Shown here piece after piece: positions 40,108 through 62,884 of a DNA stretch of 64,000 nucleotides. The DNA is taken from NCBI RefSeq assembly GCF_019393635.1, contig NC_057865.1:301396885-301460884 (forward strand), read 5' to 3'. The translations under genes were made by a program, and so were the position numbers. This DNA comes from Dromiciops gliroides. Lineage: Eukaryota > Chordata > Mammalia > Microbiotheria > Microbiotheriidae. A model generated the notes under the pieces. It searched no databases, was not told where the DNA came from, and saw nothing but the letters and a program-made list of their open reading frames with translations. Each line of letters starts with the position of its first letter. Positions within the stretch are counted from its first letter, which is position 1.

Positions 40108-40957
40108 CCTGCCTGGGAATTTGGAGCCGCGCCCCAAAGGGCTATGGGACTGCCCCTGCCCTTTGAGCCGGCGATACCCCTGCCCAAAGAGAGCATGGAA
40201 GAGGGAAAAGGAACCCCGTGCACACAAACATTGACGGCTGCTCTATGTGGCGGCAGAGAACTGGAAACGGAGGGATGCCCGTCACGGGGGAAGGGCTGGG
40301 CAGGCTGTGGTGTAGGAATGTCACGGAACACTGTGGTGCCCTAAGAACCGAGGAGCTGGAGGAGTTCAGAGAGACCTGAGAGGACTGACATGGACCGAGG
40401 CCGAGCCAGGGGAACATCGTACACAGAAACAGCAACATTGTATGAGGATCCGCCGGAGAGGATCCCGGGCAATGCCAAAGGACTCAGCATGGAAAGTGCT
40501 CTCCACCTCCAGAAAGAACTGCGGGGTCTGGATGCTGACTGAGGCTGACTTTTTCACTTTTGTTGTTGCTCTTGCGTTATTATTCTTTTTTTTGTTTGTT
40601 TTTTGCGGCGCCATGGGGGTTAAGTGACTTGCCCAGGGTCACACAGCTAGTAAGTGTCAAGTGTCTGAGGCCGGATTTGAACCCAGGTACTCCTGAATCC
40701 AGGGCTGGTGCTTTATCCACTGCGCCACCTAGCTGCCCCCTGCGTTATTATTCTTGTTGATTCTTTCTTGCGTTTTTTCCTTTTGTTCTGATGAATGTGG
40801 AAATATGTTTAACACCATCGTCATGTATAATCTATATCAAATTGCTTGCTGGCCTCCGAAGGGGGGAGGGAAGGGAGGGTGGAGAAAAATTTGGAACTCA
40901 AAAAATATCTTTACGTGTAATGGAGAAAAATGAAAAATGAAAAATGAAAAAAAAAAT
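40108..40957 (+). repeat. L1 3' end, sense, with nested antisense SINE
   Basis: aatttggagccgcgccccaa, gagagcatggaagagggaaa, gaactggaaacggagggatg, catcgtacacagaaacagca, ggactcagcatggaaagtgc and the terminal A-rich run. This is the marsupial L1 3' end. A SINE is inserted at about 40,605-40,740. Confidence 0.82.
40605..40740 (-). repeat. WSINE1-like SINE nested in L1
   Basis: Antisense copy: ggttaagtgacttgcccagg, tcacacagctagtaagtgtc, then ccactgcgccacctagctgc. L1 sequence (ttgcgttattattctt) is repeated on both sides, which marks the insertion and its target-site duplication. Confidence 0.9.
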
Positions 40958-41248
40958 CCTGCCTTGGGCAAATCATTCTCTTTGGGCCTGTTTCCCTTGG
41001 TTTTTTTCTCTCAAATAGAACATAAACTCCCTGAGGGCAGGAAGTATTCCATTTTGGAGTTTCTATCCTTAGTGCCAAGCCGACTGCCTGGCATACAGTA
41101 GGTGATTAATAAATGCCAGTTAGCTTATTGGACAAAAACCAGAACCTTTAGAGTTAGAAGGAATTTGAGGCACTCTCTAGTCCAAATCTATCATTTTACA
41201 ATCAGAAAACTGAACCCTGGGGAGATCAGGCTGCAGAACTGACCTTCA

Positions 41249-41391
41249 GGGCAGCTAGGTAGAGCAGTGGAAAGAGCACTGGTCTTGAATTCAGGAAGAC
41301 CTGAATTCAAATGTGACCTCAGACACTTAACACTAACTGTGTGACCCTGGGCAAGTCACTGAACCCCAATTGCCTCACCCCCCAAAAAAAA

Positions 41392-41395
<4 letters not shown>
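41249..41395 (+). repeat. WSINE1-like SINE
   Basis: gggcagctaggtagagcagt, then gacctgaattcaaatgtgac and gtgtgaccctgggcaagtca. Its A-rich tail continues as the (GAAA)n repeat. It is more diverged than the copies in TRMU intron 1. Confidence 0.85.
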
Positions 41396-41438
<43 letters not shown>

Positions 41439-41476
41439 GAAGAAAGGAAGAAAGAAAGAAAGAAAGAAAGAAAAAG
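41390..41476. repeat. (GAAA)n microsatellite
   Basis: gaaa repeats grown out of the A-rich SINE tail, with a few ggaa units. Confidence 0.93.
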
Positions 41477-42671
<1,195 letters not shown>

Positions 42672-43050
42672 CTCTCAGAAGGGTCTGGCAGGGAGCCAGT
42701 GTGGATTCCTCCTGGCTGGCTGCTTTCCTGTCTGCCCCTGGGGGTGGACGGGCTAGCTGGGCTGCTGTTCATCAAGCTGCAGCTGTCCAAAGAGAAGCAG
42801 ACTAGAGATTTGTCCCTGGGGCGTCCAAGTTGGTGTCACCCAAAAGCCGAGCCCTGGGCTCTGTCTTGGGTGACAGAGCGGGCTGGGCTGCCCGCGTTGG
42901 AGAGTTTATTTCTGGGACAGGGTATTTGGGGAAGGAGCACCCCTCTGGATCCCCAGGCACCATTGTGGGGACTGGTGCTGAGACTCTGCCCAGGAGCCTG
43001 AGAGGCTAACTTCCAGAGGTCTCTGACACTCACAAAAACACCCTGATAGC

Positions 43051-43067
43051 ATGAATGTCTCCAGAAG
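43051..43067 (+). CDS. Candidate micro-gene, coding part of exon a
   Basis: atgaatgtctccagaag before gtaaga. The exon may begin at an acceptor near 42,990 (ctctgcccag), which was not proved. Confidence 0.38.
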
Positions 43068-44779
43068 GTAAGAGCCACGGGAGTCTCCCCTGGGGGGCAG
43101 CATGATGCAGTGGAGAGGTCACTGGCTTTGTGGAAAGGAGGTAGTGAGTTCCCTGTCACTGGAGGGCTTCAGGCAAAGGCTGCGCGGCCACTTCTCAGGT
43201 TGGTTGTGGAGGGGCCTCCTGCACAGGGAGAGGTTGGACTAGACTCCCTCTGGGACCCCTGCCTTCTTGAAGTTTCGGTGATTTTAGGTGAGTCCCTGCC
43301 CCGAAGCCTTGAGGGTACAGAGCAGATGCCCCAAGGGCTGGGGAAACGATTGCCTGAAGGGCTATTGCCAGGGGGGAGGCTGGGGAGCAGCCAAGGTGGT
43401 GGAGGGGCTGGAAGGCACCCTTGGGCTCAGAGAGACCCAGGTCAAGTGCTGCCTCTGACCCAGGAGGACTCTAGGGCTTGGTCCCTTAAGTGACCTCTTA
43501 GTGCCCCATAGGTCCCACAGTGGGTAGAGATCTGCAGCGGGGGAGGGAGCTTCCTTGCTGGGAGTTCCCCAACTCCTAAAATCCCGGGTCTGACCCAAAT
43601 AGCAAACATCAAAATAAAAGCTGTGATTTCTCCAGTGTTCCATGAAACACTTGGCACAGGGCCTGGCCTAGTGCTTTGTAAACAGTTGTTGTTATTATCA
43701 TCTGGTCCTATGAGGCGGTTTCGGGGAAGGCTGGTCATCACATCCCATTTCCCAGGTGGGAAGCCTCAGGCTGTGGGGGCCCAGGGCCCCCACAGAGCTC
43801 CATAATCTCACCCTGGGGCTCGTCACCCTGTGGGCATCATGGGCCCCTGGGCAGCAGTCCAGAAAACCTTGTGGGCTCCTCACAATCCTGCTTTTCAATG
43901 CAGATCATGACATACAGAGCCGACAAAGGAAAGCCATCGTGCAAAGCACAGCTGTGCCCCGCCCCGGGTTGAGGAACTCTGATAGAAGCCAACTTCTCAT
44001 TTGACATTTGAGGAAACTGAGACCCAGAGAAGGCCAGGCACCCTCCGAAAAGGGGCATGAAGACAGCTCTGGGGCTGGGCACAAAGGGGGTGCAGTTCAG
44101 GAGATTTTGAGGGTGGATTACCTTATAAAGGGCACCCCAGGATCTCCGGGCTGGGAGGGACCTCTTGGGACAGGGAACCGACACCGGCAGGTCCTCTGGC
44201 TCTTGGACAGTCCCATGGACTAGTGCTATCTTGGTCTGAATGGATAGGGGAGCGCATCTCTGTCTCTAGCATCTCATTTTCGAGAGGAGACAGTCAGCCT
44301 TGGACCACACAAGGAGGGAGTTAGAACCCAGGGCTCTTATAGGGCTCACGCCCAGGCCAGGCCACTTCGGCCTCTTGCTGACCATCAGCGCTCATATCAT
44401 CTCCTCCAGGGAGACCCCAAGTGATCCTTGATGGGGAGCTCCCCATGGGTCCAATTGAGGCGGGGGGAAACTACATGCCTCCCGGGTCTGTCCAGCTGTG
44501 GCAGTCTGGGTTCTGGGCCCCAGGGACCTTTTATCCTTGCCACCCCGGGCTCCTCTGGACCCTTTTCTAAGACCTGGCGTGTCTTTTTCCAGGATCCATT
44601 CTCTGAGGGCCCACAGACAGAAAGCCTCCTTGGAGGGCCCCAGCTGGCCGCGTGCCTGCAGCAGCAAACGCAGCTGGGGCCTGGAGGAACAGCTGCCCAC
44701 CGTCCACACCGTCTACACTGTGGTCATCCTGGCTCTTCTCATGGTCATCCTGGGGGCCTGGGCCCGCAAAGACCCGTGA
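43051..44779 (+). CDS. Candidate two-exon gene for a 67-aa single-pass membrane protein
   Basis: I do not recognise this gene. Exon a (43051-43067) holds an ATG with A at -3, 24 nt after an in-frame stop, and ends AGAAG/GTAAGA in phase 2. Exon b (44593-44779) follows a pyrimidine-rich acceptor (gtctttttccag) and needs exactly one base to complete its first codon. Joined, they read MNVSRRIHSLRAHRQKASLE, then a basic stretch with SSKRSWGLEEQLP, a hydrophobic helix VYTVVILALLMVILGAW, and a short ARKDP end before TGA. The layout suggests a tail-anchored or type II small membrane protein. It is transcribed opposite to GTSE1 and TTC38, and an AATAAA lies at 45941-45946. No homologue comes to mind; a chance pairing of sites cannot be excluded. 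Confidence 0.4.
44593..44779 (+). CDS. Candidate micro-gene, exon b with membrane helix
   Basis: Acceptor tttttccag at 44592, stop TGA at 44777-44779. It holds the predicted transmembrane helix of about 20 residues flanked by Glu/Glu on one side and Arg/Lys on the other. Confidence 0.42.
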
Positions 44780-46075
44780 CAATCCACACCATGGACACGC
44801 GGCTGCCTGGGCATAGGAGGACCAGGGCGTCAGGGGATGTTGGACCTGTTCGAGAGAGACCCCCTCGTAGGAAGGAGGAGACGGGCCTCGAGTCGGGAGG
44901 GGATGGGCCCCAGGCCGCTGTGAGTCAGTGATACACTGCCCAGCCCAGGCTGAGCTCCTCCCCTGCCCCCAGAGCTCCCAGTGGCCTCCCCACTGCCTGG
45001 CGTCTGCCTGAGGAGGTCAGCATCCCCCCACACTGGCCAGGAACCCTTTACCTGCATCCTTCTCTGCCCCCACCATTCCATATAGAAATGTCTAGAGGGA
45101 GGGCCCCCAGGCACCGCTTCACCCAGCCTCTAGCCAGGGGAGCCTAACGGACAAATGCCCTTCTTAATGAAAAGAGGGAGAACCTCAGGAGTCTGTCCTC
45201 GAACCCCCCCACCCCCGGGCTCAGCCCCAGGGCTCTCCACCAAACAATCTTGACTGATAGTAGAGAGAAGAAATGGCTTGTTCCAGATATCAATCACACT
45301 GAGTCATTGGTGCAGGTGGGATTTGAACCCGTGTCTCTTGACTCCCAAGAGACCTCACTGGTGTGGAAAAGTCCTCCTTGAAACAAAGGTCTCTCAGTCC
45401 CAATATTTTGGGGATGCCACATGGCTGCTGGGCATGGAGTGACCTGGTCTCCCCAGAATTCAAATTGAAGGCTACCCAAAGGGTAGCAGCGAGGTGCCAG
45501 GAGGATGGGAGGCAGTCACAAGAACTTTTCAGCCCATAGCTGTCCAAGACAAGTAGCATCAAGCACTGCATCAGAGAGAGGAAAAGAAAGGGGCTGGGTG
45601 CCCCAAGACCCTAAGGCCCCAGTGGTGTCCATGCAAAATTCCAGGCTCCTGCCTCCCTGGGCAGATACCTCCATGGGCATTATGGGAGGGCGTGGACTAG
45701 TGTTTGGCATGGACTGGCCACAGTCTGTACCACGGGGGGGAGGGAGGGAACCTCCACTGAGATCATGATTATGTGCCCACCACGGACAAAAAGTGAGGGA
45801 TGTTTCTAGCCTAGGCCACGGCTTGGCAGGATAACACCCACATGATTATGACTCAGGGTACGCAGTTGGGCCTGCTTTTATCTACCTGACTCTCCTTCCA
45901 GGTTCCAGGAGGGACCCCCAGGTCTGGTGGCAGGGAGGGTAATAAATGAATAGATGCCCACCAGCGGGTAGCCTCGCCTCCTAAGCCAAGGGGCAGCCCT
46001 AAGGAGGTGCCGGACCCGGAGGGTCCCTGGTGGGGCCTCTGAGTCTGCCCTTTGGTATGGAAAATCAGCTCTCAG
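44780..46075. other. Intergenic / possible 3' UTR sequence
   Basis: GC-rich, with no clear repeat and no exon other than the possible 3' UTR of the candidate micro-gene. Confidence 0.35.
45941..45946 (+). terminator. AATAAA, possible 3' end of the candidate micro-gene
   Basis: Canonical hexamer on the + strand, about 1.2 kb after the candidate stop. The link is only positional. Confidence 0.25.
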
Positions 46076-46079
46076 AAAA

Positions 46080-46720
46080 GGGAAAAGGAAAAGGACCCAC
46101 ATGTCAAAAATATTCTTAGCTGCTCTTTTTGAGGTGGCAAAGAATAGAAATTGAGGGAATGTCCATCAGAAGTCGTGGCATATGATTGTATGTAAAAAAT
46201 GGTGAGCAGGCAGATTTCAGAAAAACCTGGAAAGACTTCAGTGGTCAGATGCTCAGTGAAGTGAGCAGAACCAGGAGCACATTGTACACAGTCACAGCAA
46301 CATTGTGTGATAGCAACTGTGTGATAGCAACTGCGATAGACTTAGCTCTTCTCAGCAACGTAATGATCCGAGACAATGTCAAAGGACTCACAAGGAAAAA
46401 TGTGCCCATGTCCAGAGGAAGAACTGGTGGAGTCTGAGTGCAGATTGAAGCATGCTTTTTGTACTTTCTTTATTTCTCATATTTTGGGGGTGTTTTGAAA
46501 CAGGGCTAATATGGGAATGTTTTCATGGCTGCAAATGTATGATCAATATCATACGGCTCGCTTGGGGGAGGGGAGGGAGAGAGAGGGGATTTGGAAGTTT
46601 AAATTTTAAAAAAAATTTTTAAATTTTAAGATTTAAAAAAATATTAAGAATTTTTAAAAAAATGAATGATACATTTTTAAAAGTAAGTGAAAAGTAGTTA
46701 AATATATATTTTTTAAAAAT
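46080..46720 (+). repeat. L1 3' end, sense
   Basis: aaaaggacccacatgtcaaa, ttttgaggtggcaaagaata, agtgagcagaaccaggagca, acattgtgtgatagcaactg and gcagattgaagcatgctttt, followed by an A/T-rich end. A 14-bp local duplication (tgtgtgatagcaac) is present. Confidence 0.8.
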
Positions 46721-46786
46721 AGTGTAAGATCAGATCTACCCTGGCTCACAGCTGCCAAGCCTCTTTTTGCGCCCCCCCCACATGTA

Positions 46787-46845
<59 letters not shown>
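46787..46845. repeat. (CA)n microsatellite
   Basis: Short tc run then about 25 copies of ca. Confidence 0.96.
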
Positions 46846-46848
<3 letters not shown>

Positions 46849-48405
46849 CTTGTGATTAAGGTACACATTTCTGTAAAAGACTTTTCTTCCTTGTCACTGA
46901 GCATTTTCTCAATCATCAGATACCAGTGGTAAAGGAGGGCCTTCTTCCATCTTGGGCAGGCTGGGGGTGAGTGCCCAGCTGGGGGGTGGGGGACAGGTGT
47001 CCTTGTTTCCATGACTTCCCTATGGTCCCATTGGTAATCTGCATTTATTGAGCATCTTCTGTGCCAGGCTGGGTGCTGGGAGCTGGGGAGACACAGGGAC
47101 CTGGTCCCAGGCTGCTGCTATTCTCTTGAGGAGATTCCCATGAGGACTTGGGTCAATGCTTTGCCCCAGAGTCAGGCAGAGTCAGGACTTCCAACCTCTG
47201 GCAGGAAGAAGCTGCCCCTCCCCCACCCATTCACAGCCTTTTCCCCGACAGAGTCAAATCAATATTTATGACATCCCTACTGCGCACCAAACCCTATGCT
47301 TGGTGTGAGGGGTGGAGGATGAAGCTGAATTGAGAAGGAGAACCTGCCCTCGTAGGGCCTGTAGTCTAGCACAGAGATAAGCTCAAAGGATCCGAAAGGG
47401 GCTGAGAGAGAAGAGATGTGCCCAAGAGTTCCCCTAGCTAGCAAGTGGCAGAGATGAGATTCGAACCCAGGGTCTCAGATTCCAAATCTTCTGCTCTTTT
47501 TACTGAACCGTACCACCCCTCGCCCTTACTTTGCAGCTGAAGCATTTAAGGCCCAATACACTTCAGTTCAATTGACTCGCCCAAGCTGGGTGTGACGCAG
47601 CCTGGCAAAGTAGGCAGAGACCTCATGGCTGTGGATGAAAATGTTCCGCCTCTCCAGACCAGCACTGACCTCCCGGGCACTCCACTGGAGCCCTCCCTCC
47701 CTTGGACCATTACCAGCTCCTCTTTGGGTCCACTCATGGCTTTATGTTCACCAGGGCAGAGTCTGTTATCACCCCAACTTTAGGCTGCTCCCAATCTCGT
47801 TACCTTGGAGCCCCCTATAAATGTGGGTTCCTGGGCCTCCATTAGCAATTGAGATGGGTGGGGGCCCCTCTGAGGAGGCCTCTGTTTCTGGGGACATGCT
47901 TTGCCCAGGAGAAATGACGGTAAGAGATGAGAAGCCAAACACAGACAGATGGGCCGGCAGATGGGGGCCTCTCCCCCATCCCGGGGTATGCAGCAAGGGC
48001 CAAATATGGGCAAGGGGAATGAATGGCCCCAGGCCACCACCAGGCCCCTCAGCCGCTGGCCCTTGGAAGAAGGCTGTGTATCTGCAGATGTAAATATTTG
48101 TACCGAGAGCATAACAGAGCCCAGAAAGGCCGGTGAAGTCATGCTTGGCTCTGGGGGATTCCAGCCATGACAAATGACCCTGGACTCCCTCCCTCCCCAC
48201 CACCAAGTCTGGTCAGTCTGATGAAGCAACATGTCTCACCAACGTCCCCTTCCCTTGGGCTGAGGCCCGCTCCCACCCTTCCCTCTAAGTCCTCAGTTAT
48301 ATTGTACAATATTGTTACTGAGAGTTTTCCTTATTTCCTTTCATCTGGCTGTGAATTCACCATTCTCATTTTTTATTTGTTTGACTTCTTTTTAAAACAA
48401 AGTTA
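46846..48405. other. Intergenic sequence with old repeat scraps
   Basis: 47,035-47,130 resembles an antisense L2 or MIR edge (tctgcatttattgagcatct). 47,400-47,520 resembles an antisense MIR (agagatgagattcgaaccca). The rest, 47,550-48,400, shows no supported gene. Confidence 0.45.
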
Positions 48406-48406
48406 G

Positions 48407-48575
48407 GGGGCAGCTAGGTGGCACAGTGGATAGAGCACTGGCCCTGGATTCAAGAGGACCCGAGTTCAAATCCGGCCTCAGAAACTTGACAATTACTAGC
48501 TGTGTGATCCTGGGCAAGTCACTTAACCCTCATTGCCCCACACAAACAAAAACAAAAACACAAAAATAAAAAAAA
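48407..48575 (+). repeat. WSINE1-like SINE
   Basis: ggggcagctaggtggcacag, gagttcaaatccggcctcag, gtgtgatcctgggcaagtca and an A/C-rich tail. Confidence 0.9.
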
Positions 48576-48599
48576 CAAAACCAAAATTAACCAGTGGTT

Positions 48600-49800
48600 T
48601 ATCAATCGTATTAGTCTTTCAAAAGCATTTCTTTATTTTGTCAGCTCGAAAGCCTTGTTTTCAGTTTTATTCATTTCTATTTTGATTTTCAAATTTTCCT
48701 TTGTGAATTTCTTCGGGGATCATTAGTTGCTGCTTGAAGGGTTTAAACATGTACCTAATTTTTTTATCTTTTCTTTTGTTAACAGATGTTTTCAGAGACA
48801 TAAATTTTCCAAGAACTACTCTAGTTTCCTATCATAATTTTTGGTATGTTGTTTTTTTATAATCTCCTTTAATATAAATATTTATTATCTCTGTGGTTTG
48901 TTCTTTAACTTACTCATTTATGATGTCATTACTTAGCCTTCATTTAGGTCTATATCTTTTATTCATAGTCTCTTCACTGATGACCTTTTTCAAAGTGTGT
49001 CTATTAATGAAGTGTTTAATATTTCTGCATTTTACCTATACTTAGGAGTTATTTATGCCCAAGGATGTAGCAACTATTTTATAGGTATCATCTAATACTG
49101 AAACATACATACGCTCTTTAATTTTCATTCAACAATCACCACATAAGTGTATTAACGCTATCTTTTCCCAATGTTATATTCTGATCTATCATTTCCATCT
49201 TGTTATTTTCCTGTTAGGTTTAGAAAATTGTGAGAGGAGTTTTAAAATCATTGTCTTTCTATGAAGTACCACTGCATATTAGGGTTAGTTTTTCCTAAAA
49301 GTACTTAAATATTATACCATTCTATGCACATAGATTTACATTGATATTGTTTTGGTTTGTTGTCTCACTTTTATAATATTATTTAATATAACTGTTTATT
49401 ACCACTGTGGTTTGTTCTTTAACTCTGTCTATGAGTCTATGGTGCCCTAAAGCATAATAGAGTTTCCCTGGTTGTCTCTCTTGACAATATCTATTTTTAC
49501 CTGAAATCATTATTTCAGCTCCTGAATATTTTATTCAATTAAAATGTAATATGATTTATTCCAGTACTTCATTTAACTCTCCACGTTTATGTTTCAAGTA
49601 AGATGAATAGAATTTGGGGGTTATGTTTCATCATCCAGTCAGTCACTCTCTTTCATTTTGTGGTTGAGTTTAGTCCACTCAGGATTATAATTGTTAAATT
49701 GTTTTTTCCCCCGTCCTTAAGTTCTGTTACATTCCTTTCTAAAAAGTAGCACTGCAGTTTGATTTGCTTGAAAGAAATGGATCCTAATCTTTACCCACAA
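48600..49800 (-). repeat. Old L1 ORF2 fragment, antisense
   Basis: AT-rich island that matches the reverse of L1 ORF2 by layout: ataatttttggtatgttgtt, gtggtttgttctttaactta, and at the right ttatgtttcatcatccagtc followed by gttgagtttagtccactcag, the antisense of the endonuclease-region text known in mammalian L1s. It is heavily diverged, with no open frame. Confidence 0.65.
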
Positions 49801-49869
49801 CTACCCTCTCCCTTCCACTCCCCCACTCCCACTTAGCCCAAGTCAGATTCTTTGATGTTCTTTTCATGG

Positions 49870-50735
49870 GATGAGAGGTCATAGATTTAAAGCTGGGCAT
49901 CTGAAATACAGTGTGTCCAAAACAGAGTACTTTGTCTTTTGTGCCTTTGGCCTCACTGTTGCTCCCCTGACATTATCTTCGTCCAAAAAACCCCCTCCTC
50001 CTCCCCTCCCCTCCCTACATGGGTGGGGGGCAGCACTGTCACTGCTGTCATGGAGATTGACAACTTTGGAGTCATCCCCAGCTCTTCAAGGTCCTTTGCT
50101 CCCATAGCCATCCACTTTCCAAGTCTCATTGATTCCAGGATGTCTCAAGTCCATTGCTTTCTCTCCACTCCTAAAGTCACCCCCTTCCTTTAGGCCCTTA
50201 TTGCCTTTTGCCTGGACTGGTCCATCTGCCCATCAATCGGCCGCCTCTAGTGTCTTCCAATCTAGGCTCCCGGCAACTTTCCTAAAGTCTTTTACACATT
50301 TATTTATACATAACTTTTTTATATTGCCCTTCACACCCTACAGTGCAGCCAAACTGCCCTTTTGGCACTTCCTCACCTAATAGTCTGTCTCCTGCTTCTG
50401 GGTCTTTTCTCTGCTTGTCTCCTGGGCCTTGAACGCCTCTCTCCTCACCTCCCCTTCTTAGACTCCTTTTTTCCCTCCAAGCCCTGCTTCAACACTGCCT
50501 CCCACATGAAGCCTTCTTGGGTCCCTGAGTTGCTAGTGCCTCCCCCAATTCCATGAAATGGCCTCCTATTTACTGAGCCTGTATTTACACTTAAAGCCTG
50601 TAGACACACTTAGCTGTGTGTGTTGTTTCTCCTGAGAGGATATAAATCCCATGAAGACAGGGACTGTCTTGTTATTTTTTGTCTCCCCAGAGCCCAGGAG
50701 GGTGGCAAACAGGCACTGCTGAACACTTGCTTGAC
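49870..50735 (+). repeat. L2-like LINE 3' region, sense
   Basis: cagctcttcaaggtcctttg, cctttaggcccttattgcct, ctgcttcaacactgcctccc and, near the end, aggatataaatcccatgaag with acagggactgtcttg. This is the order seen in L2 3' ends. Confidence 0.6.
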
Positions 50736-52312
50736 TAATTCATAGGCCCTGGGAGGGGAGAGGAGACAGTTGACATATTATCTAGTGCAAAAGAAAACAA
50801 AGGGCACGAGGAAAACAGTCTTCCTTTTTGGCCTCCTCCCTCAGGGGAGGCTGGATCCCAGAAATCACTTCTCTGGAAGCTGTGCCTTTATGGAGTTCTA
50901 ATCAGGAGAACATTTAATGATGAATCAGAAGACAGAAGCAGGTTTCCAGTAATCAAATGGATTCTTACGGATTGACACTCAAGCACCCAAGGGGGTTGGG
51001 GTCTGGGGGCCACAGGGTTGTGGCCCAGCAGTCACCCCTACAACCTCCGTCCTCCTTCCCTATCAGTGAGGAGAAAAAAAATCACAGCTGGGTCAAATTG
51101 ACCATGAAATCACATGCTGGAAACCATGGGATCTTGTGCAGTTTCCAAGGAAAAAAGTGACTGCCATTGGCTGGCAATGAAGACCAGAAGATGGTCACCC
51201 ACGTTGTGCCTGGCCTGTTCCTGTAGGCCACCATGGATGGCAGGGTCTCTACAGGAGAAGCTACAGACCCACAGGTGAAGCCGGTGGCTGTGCCCCCATG
51301 GCTCTCCAGGGTCGGCATGCAGGGCAGCTGCTGGAGGAAGCCTGATTTAACAGATGAGTAAACTGAGGCTCAGAGAAGGTATACCAACAGGGATCATGGC
51401 CTGTGCCCACATGGGCCCCTTGGCAGCTGATCTGATTATTTGGATGTGAGTGCCCACTCTGGCTGACCCTGTAAGGGAGGTGGGGGCTGGAGAACACCTG
51501 AGGCTCAGAATGGGGAGGGACTCGCCCAAGGCTGAACTCACTATTTTTCCCAGAAAAGTTGCTGATTAAAGACAAAGCCCATGCCAAGGTAGGTAAGCCA
51601 GTCCCCTGCTGGATGCCCTGCCCTTGCCCCCCAGTGATGGAAAAGCCTGGGCTGCTAGGAGACAGGCGGGGAGGGCCTGATCCCCTATGTGAGTCTGGTC
51701 ACCATCCTCACTGCTCTGCCTCAAAGACGAGGGGGCTCAGCCTCTCAGGCTGCTGCTGACCCTCCTGCAGCCTGGAAGGCCACCTTGCTGGCGGATGGTT
51801 TTGTCCTTCCGTGGCTGGGAGAGCTTGGGGGTGACGGGAGCGGTACATGTGACTCATTTATCACATCTGATTTAGGGTTGTTATAAAATGGGGACAATCC
51901 CAGTCTCCTGACACCACACTGGGGGTGGAGGGGGCCAGTGTGGCACTGGCTCAGGAGAGGGAGGAAGAAGGCCTCAGCTCTGGTCCTGTCATTTGCTTAC
52001 TGGGAGCAGCAAGGCCCTTCCTCTCTCCTAGACTGTTTCCTTCTCTACAAAAGGGGGGTGGGGCTGGACCCTTCCAATCATGGCCAATAATTCCCAAAGG
52101 AGATGGTCTGCTCTCAAACGCCTGAGGAGTGAGAAGAATGTTGGCGGGGGGTGGGGGGGAGCATAGGTGTTGGGGATGTCCTTGTCACGCGGCTGGTGTT
52201 TGGCTTTCAGTCCAGCTGATGTTGGGCATCATGGCCTCCTCAAGTGGTCCATTATGAGGCTCTGGCACCCTCGGGGGAAGGGGGGAACATGGCTGACCCC
52301 CTAGGTGAGGCT
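50736..52312. other. TTC38 3' flank and probable 3' UTR
   Basis: Sequence downstream of the TTC38 stop on the minus strand. A 3' UTR must start at 52,312 and run left, but I found no convincing AATAAA on the minus strand, so its end is undefined. An antisense MIR scrap lies near 51,340-51,385. Confidence 0.35.
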
Positions 52313-62880
<10,568 letters not shown>

Positions 62881-62884
62881 CTAC

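Noticed and set aside
44431-44931. Overlapping longer + strand frame across the candidate micro-gene
   Set aside because: Its peptide is Gly/Pro/His-rich with no structure, while the alternative frame holds a clean membrane helix and fits the splice phase.
47769-48232. Minus-strand open frames of 145-150 codons
   Set aside because: Two overlapping frames of similar length, no conserved block, no splice support, and no recognisable domain.
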